From Acetobacteraceae bacterium H6797 (GTDB lineage Bacteria > Pseudomonadota > Alphaproteobacteria > Acetobacterales > Acetobacteraceae), in NCBI GenBank assembly GCA_015223225.1, contig JADFCQ010000005.1:434001-498000 (forward strand): a stretch of 64,000 nt of DNA. Reading direction: 5' to 3'. The translations under genes and the position numbers were made by a program. Positions 9,206 through 18,141 of the stretch are shown here, in pieces. Position 1 is the first letter of the stretch. Every line of letters begins with the position of its first letter. The notes beneath the pieces were generated by a model. It did not search any database. It was not told the origin of the DNA and saw only the letters and a list, made by a program, of their open reading frames with translations.

Positions 9206-10225
9206 ATGAGCCAGCCCAATGGCGGCATCCGCCTGACCCTCGCCGAGGTCGAGACCCTCACCCGCGCGGCCCTGCTGGCCTCGGGGGTGAGCCCTGAGAA
9301 TGCGGAACCCGTGGTGGCTTCCGTGGTCGCCGCCGAGGCGGAGGGTATCCACAGCCACGGCCTCGCCCGCCTGCCGACCTATTGCGAACATGCCCGCGTG
9401 GGCAAGGTGGATGGCAAGGCGAAGCCGAGCGTCTCGCGCCCGCGCCCCGGCTTGGTGTTGGTCGATGCCGCCGATGGTTTCGCCCATCCCGCCATCGACC
9501 TCGGCCTGCCCGTGCTGATCGAGGCGGCGAAGACGCAAGGCGTGGCCGTGCTGGCCGTGAACAACTCCTATATCGGCGGCGTGATGGGCTATCACGTGGA
9601 GCGCATCGCCGAGGCGGGGCTGCTCGCCTTTGGCTTCGCCAACGCCCCCGCCTCCATGGCCCCGGCCGGCGGCAAGAAGCCCGTCTTCGGCACGAATCCC
9701 ATCAGCTTCGCGGCCCCGCGCGCCGATGCACCGCCGATGGTGCTGGACCAATCCTCCTCCGTCGTCGCGAAGAGCGAGCTGCTCGTCCATAAGCAGAAGG
9801 GCGAGCCCATTCCGCTCGGCTGGGCGCTCGATGCCGATGGCCAGCCGACCACAGACCCGGCCGTGGGCCTGGCCGGCACCATGGTTCCCGCCGGTGGCTA
9901 CAAGGGCGCGGGCCAGGCGCTGATCGTGGAGATGATGGCCGCCTGGCTGACGGGCGCGACGCTCTCCATCGAAGCCTCCTCCTTCGGCGACAATACCGGC
10001 GGCCCGCCGCGCACCGGCCAGAGCTTCATCGCCATCGACCCCGGCCCGCTGGCCGGCCCCGATGCCGCCGCCCGCCTTGCCCGGCTCTTCGGCGCCATCG
10101 AGGGCCAGGAGGGCGCGCGCCTGCCCGGCAGCCGCCGCCTCGCCAACCGCGCCCGCATCGCGAAGGAAGGCATCACCATCAGCGCCGCGCTGCATGCGAA
10201 GCTCGAGGGCTACGCGAAGGACTGA
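9206..10225 (+). CDS. Ldh-family NAD(P)-dependent oxidoreductase (malate/lactate/ureidoglycolate dehydrogenase type)
   Basis: 339 residues. The family's catalytic region is visible as EAEGIHSHGLARLP around residue 45-60, with the active-site His after Ser. It also has the NNSYIGGVMGYHVERIAE block and TNPISFAAPR. It is a cytoplasmic NAD(P)-dependent dehydrogenase of 2-oxo/2-hydroxy acids, or of imino acids as in the delta-1-piperideine-2-carboxylate reductase branch. A second member of the family ends the window at 63221. Downstream, 62 bases away, is a LysE-type exporter on the same strand. The exact substrate is open. Confidence 0.88.
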   Translation: MSQPNGGIRLTLAEVETLTRAALLASGVSPENAEPVVASVVAAEAEGIHSHGLARLPTYCEHARVGKVDGKAKPSVSRPRPGLVLVDAADGFAHPAIDLGLPVLIEAAKTQGVAVLAVNNSYIGGVMGYHVERIAEAGLLAFGFANAPASMAPAGGKKPVFGTNPISFAAPRADAPPMVLDQSSSVVAKSELLVHKQKGEPIPLGWALDADGQPTTDPAVGLAGTMVPAGGYKGAGQALIVEMMAAWLTGATLSIEASSFGDNTGGPPRTGQSFIAIDPGPLAGPDAAARLARLFGAIEGQEGARLPGSRRLANRARIAKEGITISAALHAKLEGYAKD

Positions 10226-10287
10226 AGGGGCTTGCCCCGCCTCGCCACCTGTGGATTGCTCCATGGGCAAAAGGGGAGGATCGGGGC

Positions 10288-10914
10288 ATGAGTCTTGAAC
10301 ATTGGCTGGCTTTCGTCGCGGCATCGGCGGTGCTGCTGGCCATTCCCGGCCCGACCATCCTGCTGGTGATCTCCTACGCGCTCAGCCACGGCAAGCGCGT
10401 GGCGGGCGCCACGGTCGCGGGCGTGGCGCTCGGCGATTTCACCGCCATGACCGCCTCCATGCTGGGCCTGGGCGCCCTGCTGGCCACCTCGGCAGCGCTT
10501 TTCACGGCACTTAAATGGATCGGCGCCGGCTATCTGATCTATCTCGGCATCAAGCTCTGGCGTGCGCCGGTCTCGGCCGAGGTCGCAGCGGCCGAAACTT
10601 CGCGTGACCGGCCCTGGCGCATCTTCGCCCATGCCTATGTCGTCACGGCCCTGAACCCGAAGAGCATCGTCTTCTTCGTGGCCTTCCTGCCGCAATTCCT
10701 CGACACCGCGCAGCCGCTGGCGCCGCAGATGGCCATTTTCGAGGTGACCTTCCTGACCCTCGCCACCGCCAATGCCGCCCTCTACGGGCTGATGGCCGCG
10801 ATGGCCCGGCGCTCGATCCGCAAGCCCCTGGTGCGCCGCTGGATCAACCGGACGGGCGGCTCGCTGATGATCGGCGCGGGGCTGCTCTCGCTCGGCTGGC
10901 GCCGCTCGGCCTGA
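10288..10914 (+). CDS. LysE-family amino acid/metabolite exporter (RhtB-like)
   Basis: 208 residues, the normal size. Start ATG at 10288 follows a GGGGAGGATCGGGGC ribosome site. The N-terminal helix with IPGPTILLVISYALSHGKR carries the PGP motif of the LysE/RhtB family, and hydrophobic segments fill most of the length (five to six membrane helices). The family exports amino acids or their analogues by proton exchange. The gene meets the opposite-strand synthase-like gene almost end to end, with one base between the stops. Confidence 0.93.
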   Translation: MSLEHWLAFVAASAVLLAIPGPTILLVISYALSHGKRVAGATVAGVALGDFTAMTASMLGLGALLATSAALFTALKWIGAGYLIYLGIKLWRAPVSAEVAAAETSRDRPWRIFAHAYVVTALNPKSIVFFVAFLPQFLDTAQPLAPQMAIFEVTFLTLATANAALYGLMAAMARRSIRKPLVRRWINRTGGSLMIGAGLLSLGWRRSA

Positions 10915-10915
10915 G

Positions 10916-11749
10916 CTAGACGCGGCCGGTCATCCCCGCCCAGCTCACCGCGAGCCGCGCGCCAAGCCCGCGCGGCGGTGGCACCTGCGCCACGTCATAG
11001 CCTGGCGAGAGAAGCCACCCGAGGTCACGCCGCGCCAGCACCAGCGGCAGCGCGGCCGCCATGGCCGGGCGTGGAATCGCCGAGCGCGCCTCGTCCGCCA
11101 TGGTGAGCGCCCGCCGGGCCAGCGCCTGGACCACGCCCTTCACCGCCGGCCCGCGCGGATCATGCGCCACCTCATGCGGCGTGGTCCCAGCCGACACCAG
11201 CAAGTCCTCCGGCAGCAGGCAGCGCCCCTGCCGCGCGGCCACACCCGCGCCGCGCAGAGTCGCCGCCACGCCGCAGACCGTCCCGATCGACTGAAGCCGC
11301 GCTAGCGCCTCCGGCGGCGCACCCAGCGCCCGTCCGGCCGCCACGGCCCAGCCGCCCGCCGTTCCACGCGCCCAGGCGAAGAAGGCCTCCTCGCTGGGGA
11401 TGGCCTCCTCGGTCTCGATCTCGCGCGCGTCGATCATCGGGTGCAGATCCGCCGCATCCAGCACGCCCGCGGTGATCGCGGCATGCAGCGGCGCCGCCAC
11501 CTCATGCTGCCGCGGCGCCGCTCCGACTTCCGCTTCGGCCAGCATGTCCCGCCACCATTGCAGGCGGATCAGCGCCGTCATCATCTGGCTCGTCGCCGGC
11601 ACCGCGCGGGCCAGTTCGTGATCGAAGCCGATCAGCGCCCAGATCGCCTCGCGTTTTTCCGGCGCCGCGAAGAGGCTGGCGAGGAACCGGTCCGGGTCGG
11701 CACGGCGGGCCAGGGCGGCGAGAGGCGGGAGGGATTGGGTCTCGGGCAT
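10916..11749 (-). CDS. squalene/phytoene synthase-family protein (NDUFAF6-like, Asp-rich motif degraded)
   Basis: 277 residues. It belongs to the trans-isoprenyl diphosphate head-to-head synthase fold: AIWALIGFDHELARAV and LIRLQWWRDMLAEAE in the first third, and GRCLLPEDLL in the last third, as in known members. The first Asp-rich substrate motif (DxxxD) expected in true squalene or phytoene synthases is not visible: FDHELARAV stands in its place. No other carotenoid or hopanoid genes adjoin it. This fits the alphaproteobacterial relatives of the mitochondrial complex I assembly factor NDUFAF6 better than a real synthase. That reading is inference. Confidence 0.8.
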   Translation of the reverse strand: MPETQSLPPLAALARRADPDRFLASLFAAPEKREAIWALIGFDHELARAVPATSQMMTALIRLQWWRDMLAEAEVGAAPRQHEVAAPLHAAITAGVLDAADLHPMIDAREIETEEAIPSEEAFFAWARGTAGGWAVAAGRALGAPPEALARLQSIGTVCGVAATLRGAGVAARQGRCLLPEDLLVSAGTTPHEVAHDPRGPAVKGVVQALARRALTMADEARSAIPRPAMAAALPLVLARRDLGWLLSPGYDVAQVPPPRGLGARLAVSWAGMTGRV

Positions 11750-11894
11750 GGGCGCTTATTCACGCCAGCGGGATATCTGGGCAAGAGCGGTATCGTTTTG
11801 CGCATGCCTTGCTTGACGGTCATCACATCCCCGCCTACCTCGGACGGGTGGCGTAAGCCCATCTGGGCGGCGCGCGAAACACGGAGAAAGTCCC

Positions 11895-12533
11895 ATGGCC
11901 TTCAGCCTGCCCCCCCTGCCCTATGACGTAAACGCCCTTGCCGCCTCCGGCATGTGCCAGGAGACGCTGGAGCTGCATCACGGCAAGCACCACAATGCTT
12001 ACGTGACGGCCCTGAACGGCCTCATCGAGTCCAAGGGCCTGGCCGGCAAGTCGCTCGAGACCATCGTTGCCGAGGCCGGTAAAGCCGGCGCCGATGGCGC
12101 CCCGGTGCTGAACCAGGCCGGTCAGCATTGGAACCACATCCTGTTCTGGCAGGTCATGAAGCCGAATGGCGGCGGCGAGAGCCTGCCCGCCAAGATCGGC
12201 GCCAAGATCAACGAGGATTTCGGCGGCCTCGCCCAGTTCAAGGAGGCCTTCAAGCAGGCCGGCGTGACGCAGTTCGGCTCGGGCTGGGCCTGGCTGATCG
12301 TCGATGCGTCGGGCAAGCTCAAGGTCACTAAGACGCCGAACGGCGCCAACCCGATCTCGACCGGCGAAGGCACCCCGATCCTCGGCGCCGACGTGTGGGA
12401 GCATGCCTACTATCTCGACTTCCGCAACGTCCGCCCGAACTACCTCGACAACTTCCTGAACAAGCTCGTGAACTGGGAAGTCGTCGAGAGCCTGATGCTC
12501 TCGGGCGGCCTGAAGTCGGGCCAGTCTGCCTGA
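11895..12533 (+). CDS. sodB: iron superoxide dismutase
   Basis: 212 residues. The metal ligands of the Fe/Mn family can be placed at His28 (LELHHGKHH), His81 (GQHWNHILFW), Asp166 and His170 (DVWEHAYYLDF). Gln77, just before the second His, is the position that marks the iron type, where Mn enzymes have Gly. It converts superoxide to hydrogen peroxide and oxygen in the cytoplasm. A ribosome site GGAGAAAG precedes the ATG, and a hairpin terminator follows 26 bases after the stop, so it is a single-gene unit. Confidence 0.97.
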   Translation: MAFSLPPLPYDVNALAASGMCQETLELHHGKHHNAYVTALNGLIESKGLAGKSLETIVAEAGKAGADGAPVLNQAGQHWNHILFWQVMKPNGGGESLPAKIGAKINEDFGGLAQFKEAFKQAGVTQFGSGWAWLIVDASGKLKVTKTPNGANPISTGEGTPILGADVWEHAYYLDFRNVRPNYLDNFLNKLVNWEVVESLMLSGGLKSGQSA

Positions 12534-12559
12534 TCTGGCGGCAGATGCCGTTTGGCGAG

Positions 12560-12588
12560 GGGGTCGGCCGCGAGGCCGGCCCCTTTTG
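12560..12588 (+). terminator. rho-independent terminator after sodB
   Basis: A ten-base-pair stem (GGGGTCGGCC with GGCCGGCCCC, one G-U pair) closes over a GCGA loop and is followed by TTTT. It separates sodB from the amidase gene that starts at 12618. Confidence 0.85.
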
Positions 12589-12617
12589 CTTTTCGGGGCC
12601 TCGTCCATGATGGCCCC

Positions 12618-13880
12618 ATGACCGAGATCGCCGACCTGACCGCCACCGAGGCCCTCGCGCGCATCAGCGCGGGCAGCCTTTCCGCCGCCGCCTACCAGGA
12701 AGCCTGCCTCGACCGCATCGCGGCGCGGGAGCCGGCGGTGAAGGCCTTCGCCGGCTTCGATCCTGCCCTAGCCAAGCGCCGCGCGGGTGCCGTGAAGCCC
12801 GGCCCCCTCGCCGGCATGCCGGTGGGCGTGAAGGACGTGCTGGATACCGGCGATCAGCTCTCGCAATACAACTCGCCCCTCTGGGCCGGGCACCAGCCCC
12901 GCGCCGATGCATGGGCGGTGGCTGCCACCAAGGCGGCAGGCGGCTATGTGATGGGCAAGACGGTCACGACCGAATTCGCCACCCGCTTTCCCGGCCCCAC
13001 CGCCAATCCGCACAACCCCGCCCATACGCCCGGCGGCTCCTCCCAGGGCTCGGCGGCGGGCGTGGCGGCGGGCTTCTTCCCGCTGGCCTTCGGCACGCAG
13101 ACGGCGGGCTCCATCATCCGCCCGGCCGCCTTCTGCGGCGTGGTAGGCTACAAGCCGAGCTTCGGCCTCATCCACCGCGCGGGCATGAAGGTGATGAGCG
13201 AAAGCCTGGACACGATCGGCGTCATGGCCCGCTCCATCGCGGATTGCGCCCTTTTCGGCACGGCGCTGACGGGGCTGGACCTTGCACCGGGCAGCATCGC
13301 CACAGCACCCCGCATCGCGCTCGTCTGGGGCCCCGGCGAGGCGAAGCTCGAGCCCTCGACGCGCCGGTTGCTGGAGGAAACGGCCGCCGCCCTCTCCCGC
13401 GCCGGCGCCAGCCTAAGGGAGGTCTCGCTCCCAACCGAGGTCGCGGCCGTGCAGGAAGCGCATCCCGTCGTCATGAATGGCGAAAGCTGGCAGGCCCTGG
13501 GTTGGGAGCGCGCGACGGGCTTCGAGAAGCTCAGCGAACCGCTGCGCGAGGTCATGGCCATCGCCGAGGCCCGCCCGCGCGAGGCCTTGCCCGCCGCCCG
13601 GCTCGCCTTCGCGCGGGGCCAGGCGGCCTTCGCCAAGTGGATGCGCGATTACGACGCTATCCTCACGCCCTCCGCCACGGGCGAGGCGCCGGAGGGCCTG
13701 GCCTGGACGGGCGACCCCATCTGCAACGCGCTCTGGACGGCGCTTCACGGCCCCTGCCTCACCCTGCCCGCCGGCACGGGCCCCAAGGGCCTGCCGCTCG
13801 GCATCCAGCTCGTCGCCGCACCCGGGAAGGACGCGGCGCTGCTGGCGGTGGGCGAGTGGGTGCGCCGCGCCCTGGGATGA
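12618..13880 (+). CDS. amidase (amidase-signature family)
   Basis: 420 residues from the ATG at 12618, preferred because it leads directly into the conserved ADLTATEALARI helix. The Ser-cisSer-Lys triad can be located: Lys72 in PVGVKDVLDT, the GGSSQGSAAG loop at about 139-147, and the nucleophile Ser165 in QTAGSIIRPA. It hydrolyses an amide, but the substrate within the family (short-chain amide, allophanate-like, or aryl) cannot be fixed. It is shorter than many members at the C-terminus. It runs convergently into the flavin monooxygenase gene with three bases between the stops. Confidence 0.9.
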   Translation: MTEIADLTATEALARISAGSLSAAAYQEACLDRIAAREPAVKAFAGFDPALAKRRAGAVKPGPLAGMPVGVKDVLDTGDQLSQYNSPLWAGHQPRADAWAVAATKAAGGYVMGKTVTTEFATRFPGPTANPHNPAHTPGGSSQGSAAGVAAGFFPLAFGTQTAGSIIRPAAFCGVVGYKPSFGLIHRAGMKVMSESLDTIGVMARSIADCALFGTALTGLDLAPGSIATAPRIALVWGPGEAKLEPSTRRLLEETAAALSRAGASLREVSLPTEVAAVQEAHPVVMNGESWQALGWERATGFEKLSEPLREVMAIAEARPREALPAARLAFARGQAAFAKWMRDYDAILTPSATGEAPEGLAWTGDPICNALWTALHGPCLTLPAGTGPKGLPLGIQLVAAPGKDAALLAVGEWVRRALG

Positions 13881-13883
13881 GCT

Positions 13884-15221
13884 TCAGACGGGGATGGTCG
13901 GCGTGCCGTAGCGGCTCTTGGGCGGCTTCAGGCCCAGATGGCCGCGCAGCGTGGTGCTCTCGTAATCCTTGCGGAAGAGGCCACGCCGCTGGAGTTCCGG
14001 CACCACCATCTGGCCGAAGCTCTCGGCATCGATCGGCAGGGCGGCGGCGCAAATATTGAAGCCGTCCGCCGCCTCGGCCTCCACCCAGGCCTCCATCTCA
14101 TCCACGATCTGCTTCGGCGTGCCGATCATGATGCGCGAGCCGAAGCCCGCGGCGACGAAGGTGTAGAGATCGCGGATCGACATATTCTCCCGCCGCGCCA
14201 TGGCCAGCAGGTTCTTGGCGATGCTGCGCACCATCGGGTCCGTCGGCTCGGGCACGGGGCCATCGAGCGGATAGGCCGAAAGATCGCCCATCTGGCCGTA
14301 GAGATAGGAAAGCCCAAGCTCCGGCTCGACCAAGGCGTTCAGCAGGTCGTATTTCTCCCGCGCCTCGGCCTCGGTCGCGCCGATGAAGGGCGTGATGCCG
14401 GGCATGATCTTCAGCTCCCAAGGCTCGCGCCCCGCCTGCGCCACGCGCTGCTTCAGATCGGCGTAGTAGGACCGGCCCGTGTCGAGATCATGCGGCACGG
14501 CATAGACCACATCGGCATTGGCCGCCGCGATCGCCATGCCCGCATCCGAGGCGCCGGCCTGCACCAGGATCGGCCGCCCCTGCGGGCTGCGGGCGACGGA
14601 GAGCGGGCCGCGCACCTTGAAATGCTTGCCGACATGGTTGAGCACATGGAGCTTCTCGGGGTCGAAGAAGCGGCCGGTCGCCTTGTCGCGCGGCAGGGCG
14701 TCAGCGTCCCAGCTATCCCAGAGCCCCTTCACCACCTCGACGAATTCCGCCGCCCGCTCGTAGCGCAGCCCGTGCTCCATATGACTCTCGCGGCCGAAAT
14801 TATGCGCCTCGGCCTCGGACCAGGAGGTGACGATGTTCCAGCCCGCGCGCCCGCCGCTCAGCATGTCGAGCGAGCCGTATTTGCGGGCGATGTGGAAGGG
14901 CTCGTTATAGGTGGTCGAAGCCGTGGCCACGAGGCCGATATGGCTCGTCAGCGCCGCCAGCGCCGAGAGCAGCGTCAGCGGCTCCATCTCCGCCGTCTGC
15001 GACGACTGGGAGAGCGCGCCTTTGGGTTGGTCCTTGGCGCGGATGCCGATCCCGTCCGCCAGGAAGACCATGTCGAACTTGGCCGCCTCAGCCGCCCGCG
15101 CCACGCGGGCGAAGTGCTTCAGGCTGGACGCCCCCGCCGGATCGACCTCCGGATGGCGCCAGGCCGCGGCATGATAGCCGAGATAGCGCATCGAGAGCCC
15201 GAGGCTCATCTGCTTGCTCAT
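13884..15221 (-). CDS. FMN-dependent monooxygenase, NtaA/SnaA/DszA family
   Basis: 445 residues from the ATG at 15221 (MSKQMSLGLSMRYLG). An upstream in-frame start would add 44 residues without family character. It is a TIM-barrel flavin monooxygenase using FMNH2 from a separate reductase: AAWRHPE near the N-terminus, LVATASTTYNEPFHIAR, DMLSGGRAGWNIVTS, and the C-terminal TTLRGHLGL typical of this group. Known relatives oxidise nitrilotriacetate, pristinamycin IIB or dibenzothiophene sulfone. It is most like the one at 59784-61157 in this window. It stands alone here, and no reductase gene is near. Confidence 0.9.
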   Translation of the reverse strand: MSKQMSLGLSMRYLGYHAAAWRHPEVDPAGASSLKHFARVARAAEAAKFDMVFLADGIGIRAKDQPKGALSQSSQTAEMEPLTLLSALAALTSHIGLVATASTTYNEPFHIARKYGSLDMLSGGRAGWNIVTSWSEAEAHNFGRESHMEHGLRYERAAEFVEVVKGLWDSWDADALPRDKATGRFFDPEKLHVLNHVGKHFKVRGPLSVARSPQGRPILVQAGASDAGMAIAAANADVVYAVPHDLDTGRSYYADLKQRVAQAGREPWELKIMPGITPFIGATEAEAREKYDLLNALVEPELGLSYLYGQMGDLSAYPLDGPVPEPTDPMVRSIAKNLLAMARRENMSIRDLYTFVAAGFGSRIMIGTPKQIVDEMEAWVEAEAADGFNICAAALPIDAESFGQMVVPELQRRGLFRKDYESTTLRGHLGLKPPKSRYGTPTIPV

Positions 15222-15338
15222 CGAGAAATCCCTGATTTCCAGCTCTGCGGCGTGGCCATCCCCGTTATTGCGATAACGCCGTAGCCGCTCCGCGTGAAGG
15301 GCTTGCGGAACGGCCACGCTTGCCGCTACCTTCCGGGC

Positions 15339-15386
15339 ATGACGATGTCGCACACCCCTTGCACGCGCTGGTGGTGGCCCCTGTAA
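15339..15386 (+). CDS. trpL: trp operon leader peptide with three tandem Trp codons
   Basis: A 15-codon reading frame (MTMSHTPCTRWWWPL then TAA) lies 114 bases before trpE(G). Three consecutive TGG codons fall at 15369-15377. Trp is the rarest residue, so a run of three just ahead of a Trp biosynthetic gene is the signature of ribosome-mediated attenuation. The start may be the first or the third codon, both ATG. Rhizobial and azospirilla trpE(G) genes are known to carry such leaders. Confidence 0.9.
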   Translation: MTMSHTPCTRWWWPL

Positions 15387-15388
15387 TC

Positions 15389-15442
15389 AGGCGGCCCGCG
15401 ATATTCCTTTCACGGCCGCCTCGGGAACCCCGAGCGGCCTTT
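15389..15442 (+). promoter_or_regulatory. trpL attenuator: trp attenuator: mutually exclusive antiterminator and terminator hairpins
   Basis: Bases 15389-15396 (AGGCGGCC) pair perfectly with 15414-15421 (GGCCGCCT) to form an antiterminator. The same 15414-15425 arm pairs instead with 15429-15439 (GGCCGC and TCGGG, with one bulged C) to form a terminator followed by TTT. The leader stop codon lies 2 bases before the first arm. A ribosome stalled at the Trp codons would favour the antiterminator. A ribosome that reaches the stop would cover the first arm and free the terminator. Confidence 0.85.
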
Positions 15443-15499
15443 CAGTCTCTACCCCCTGAAAACCGACCGGACCCGAGGCAGCGAGCTTCGGAGCGTTCG

Positions 15500-17674
15500 A
15501 TGACTTCGGTCAGCTACAAAACCAGCTACGAGACCAGGGGCGGCATCCGGATCAGCCGCGACAGCAGCGAAACGGCCTATGAACCCGGCCGCCTCGGCGT
15601 CCTGGCCCGCCGGCTGGACCGCAAGCGCGGCGTGCTGCTCTCCTCCTCCTTCGAATTCCCCGGCCGCTACACCCGGTGGGACCTCGGCTTCTCCGACCCG
15701 CCGCTGATGCTGACCTCGCGCGGGCGGGACGTGACGGTGAAGGCGCTGAACGAGCGCGGCATCCGCATCCTCGCCATGATCGCGCCGACGCTCCGCGCCC
15801 TGCCGGAAGCCGCTTCCGTCGAGATCGGCACCGAGAGCGCGACGCTGACCATCCGCGAGCCCGCCACGCGCTTCGCCGAGGAAGAGCGCTCGCGCCAGCC
15901 CTCGACCTTCTCCGTGCTCCGCGCGCTGATCGCCCTCTTCCGCAGCGATGAAGACCCGCATCTCGGCTTCTGGGGTGCCTTCGGCTACGATCTGGTCTTC
16001 CAGTTCGAGCCCATGACGCTCCGCCTGCCGCGCGGCGCCGACCAGCGGGACCTGGTGCTCTACCTCCCGGACGAGATCGTCGTCGTCGACCATCTGCGCC
16101 AGGTGGTCGAGACCCATCGCTATGACTTCGCGGGCGCCGGCCTCTCCACTGAGGGCCTGACGCGCGAGACGCCGGACGACGCCTTCCGCAAGGCCGCCCC
16201 TGGCGCCGCCCCGCTCGAGAGCGATTACGGCCCGGGCGAGTACGCCGCTATGGTCGAGCGTGCGCGGGCCAAATTCGCCGTCGGCGAGCTTTTCGAGGTC
16301 GTGCTCGGCCAGACCTTCGCGACCCTCTCGCCCGATGCGCCGAGCGAGCTTTTCGACCGGCTGCGTAAGGTGAACCCGGCCCCCTACGGCGCGATCATGA
16401 ACCTCGGCGACGGCGAATTCCTCATCGCCGCCAGCCCGGAAATGTTCGTCCGCGTCGAAGGCAGCCGCATCGAGACCTGCCCCATCTCCGGCACCATCCG
16501 CCGCGGCAAGGATGCGCTGGAGGATGCGGAGAACATCCGCACGCTGCTCAATTCCCGCAAGGAGGAGAGCGAGCTGACCATGTGCACCGACGTCGACCGC
16601 AACGATAAGTCGCGCGTCTGCGTGCCCGGCACGGTCCGCGTCATCGGCCGCCGCCAGATCGAGATGTATTCCCGCCTGATCCACACGGTCGATCACGTCG
16701 AGGGCCAACTTCGCCCCGAATTCGACGCGCTGGACGGCTTCCTCTCCCATGCCTGGGCCGTGACGGTGACGGGCGCGCCCAAGACCTGGGCAATCCGCCA
16801 TGTCGAGGCCGAGGAGCGTTCGGCCCGCCGCTGGTATGGCGGGGCCATCGGCCGCGTTACCTTCGACGGCAATATGAATACCGGCCTGACGCTGCGGACC
16901 ATCCGCCTGAAGGACGGCGTCGCCGAAGTCCGCGCCGGTGCTACGCTGCTGCATGATAGCGACCCGGCCTCGGAAGAAGCCGAATGCCGCCTGAAGGCCA
17001 GCGCCATGTTCGCCGCCATCCGCGGCGAGACGCGCGCCGCCCAGCAGGCCGCCGCCCTACCGCCCCTGGCCTCCAAGCCGCGCGTGCTGCTGGTCGATCA
17101 TGAGGACAGCTTCGTCCATACGCTCGCCAATTACGTGCGCGCCGCCGGGGCCGAAGTGGTCACCATGCGGCCGGATCTGGCGCGCGAGCGCCTGGCCTCG
17201 GGCGAGAAGCTGGATCTCGTCCTCCTCTCCCCCGGCCCGGGCCGCCCGGATGATTTCGGCATGAAGCGCACGCTCGACCTCGTCACCGAACGCGGCCTGC
17301 CCGCCTTCGGCGTCTGCCTCGGGCTGCAGGGCATGGTCGAATATTTCGGCGGTGCGCTCGACGTTCTCGCCGAGCCGATGCACGGCAAGCCCTCGCCGAT
17401 CATTAACCATGGCGGCCGGTTGCTCGCCGATCTGCCGGAGCGTTTCACCGTCGGGCGCTACCATTCTCTCCATGCCCGCCGCGCCGTGCTGCCCGAGAGC
17501 CTCACCGCCACGGCCGAGACTGAGGATGGGGTGATCATGGCGATCGAACACAAGACGCTGCCCATGGCGGCCGTGCAGTTCCACCCGGAATCGCTCATGA
17601 CCAACCCCGATGGGGTGGGCCTGCCGCTGATCCGTGCCGCACTCGAAAAGCTGACCGCCAAGGTCACCGCCTGA
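15500..17674 (+). CDS. trpE(G): fused anthranilate synthase, TrpE and TrpG domains in one chain
   Basis: 724 residues. The start is the ATG at 15500, after the attenuator, giving MTSVSYKTSYETRGG. The first 500 residues are the chorismate-binding synthase (TCPISGTIRRG, TMCTDVDRNDKSRVC, AVTVTGAPKTWAIRH, RRWYGGAIG). After a linker near residue 515-525 comes a glutamine amidotransferase domain with VLLVDHEDSFVHTLANY, the nucleophilic Cys in FGVCLGLQG, and the His-Glu pair in QFHPESLM. It makes anthranilate from chorismate and glutamine. The fused form is typical of rhizobia and azospirilla. No other trp genes follow. Confidence 0.96.
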   Translation: MTSVSYKTSYETRGGIRISRDSSETAYEPGRLGVLARRLDRKRGVLLSSSFEFPGRYTRWDLGFSDPPLMLTSRGRDVTVKALNERGIRILAMIAPTLRALPEAASVEIGTESATLTIREPATRFAEEERSRQPSTFSVLRALIALFRSDEDPHLGFWGAFGYDLVFQFEPMTLRLPRGADQRDLVLYLPDEIVVVDHLRQVVETHRYDFAGAGLSTEGLTRETPDDAFRKAAPGAAPLESDYGPGEYAAMVERARAKFAVGELFEVVLGQTFATLSPDAPSELFDRLRKVNPAPYGAIMNLGDGEFLIAASPEMFVRVEGSRIETCPISGTIRRGKDALEDAENIRTLLNSRKEESELTMCTDVDRNDKSRVCVPGTVRVIGRRQIEMYSRLIHTVDHVEGQLRPEFDALDGFLSHAWAVTVTGAPKTWAIRHVEAEERSARRWYGGAIGRVTFDGNMNTGLTLRTIRLKDGVAEVRAGATLLHDSDPASEEAECRLKASAMFAAIRGETRAAQQAAALPPLASKPRVLLVDHEDSFVHTLANYVRAAGAEVVTMRPDLARERLASGEKLDLVLLSPGPGRPDDFGMKRTLDLVTERGLPAFGVCLGLQGMVEYFGGALDVLAEPMHGKPSPIINHGGRLLADLPERFTVGRYHSLHARRAVLPESLTATAETEDGVIMAIEHKTLPMAAVQFHPESLMTNPDGVGLPLIRAALEKLTAKVTA

Positions 17675-17685
17675 CGCCGTAACGG

Positions 17686-17715
17686 CCCCCGCCGCCCCTC
17701 GACCGGCGGCGGGGG
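17686..17715 (+). terminator. strong GC hairpin downstream of trpE(G)
   Basis: A perfect 11-base-pair stem (CCCCCGCCGCC with GGCGGCGGGGG) closes over an eight-base loop 12 bases after the stop codon. There is no T run, so it may be an imperfect or Rho-assisted terminator, or an RNA-stabilising hairpin. Confidence 0.55.
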
Positions 17716-17922
17716 AAGGTCTATGCCCATTCCCGCGCGGCGGCAGAGTCGCCGCGCCGGGCCGCCGACGGGTGCCCGAGGCGAGCCCCGGCCGAGTGGG
17801 CGGCGCCGGCAGCCATGCCGTGCGCCGTTTTTCCGTGCCGCCTTGCCCAAGCAATGCCGCAAGCGCCGCACCCGCCAACCGGTGGGCGCGCGCCCATGGC
17901 GAGATGACAAGGAACTGACTGG

Positions 17923-18117
17923 ATGCGTGCCATTGCCGGACAGATGTCCGATAACCGCCCGATTCAGCGTAACCGTGAGCAAAAGCAGCGCCAGCTGCGC
18001 GAGCTGAAGGAGACGCTGGCCGGCATGAAGTCCCATACCTCGCCCTCGCTTCGGGCCTCGCTGACGAGCAAGATCGCGGCTCTCGAGGCCGAGCTCGGCG
18101 GCACCAAGGCGCGCTGA
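17923..18117 (+). CDS. small coiled-coil-like hypothetical protein
   Basis: 64 residues, charged, with a predicted helical heptad-like region (NREQKQRQLRELKETLAGMK and LTSKIAALEAEL). AAGGA lies 9 bases before the ATG at 17923; a second ATG at 17944 (MSDNRPIQRNR) is also possible. Not recognised as a named family. It has no membrane segment. The transporter gene follows after 24 bases on the same strand. Confidence 0.6.
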   Translation: MRAIAGQMSDNRPIQRNREQKQRQLRELKETLAGMKSHTSPSLRASLTSKIAALEAELGGTKAR

Positions 18118-18141
18118 GCCTCCTGTAGGAGCAGGTCCGAC

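Noticed and set aside
15222..15353. 44-residue upstream extension of the flavin monooxygenase at 13884
   Set aside because: It runs antisense into the trp leader region and is unlike the family start MSKQMSLGL, so the ATG at 15221 was preferred.
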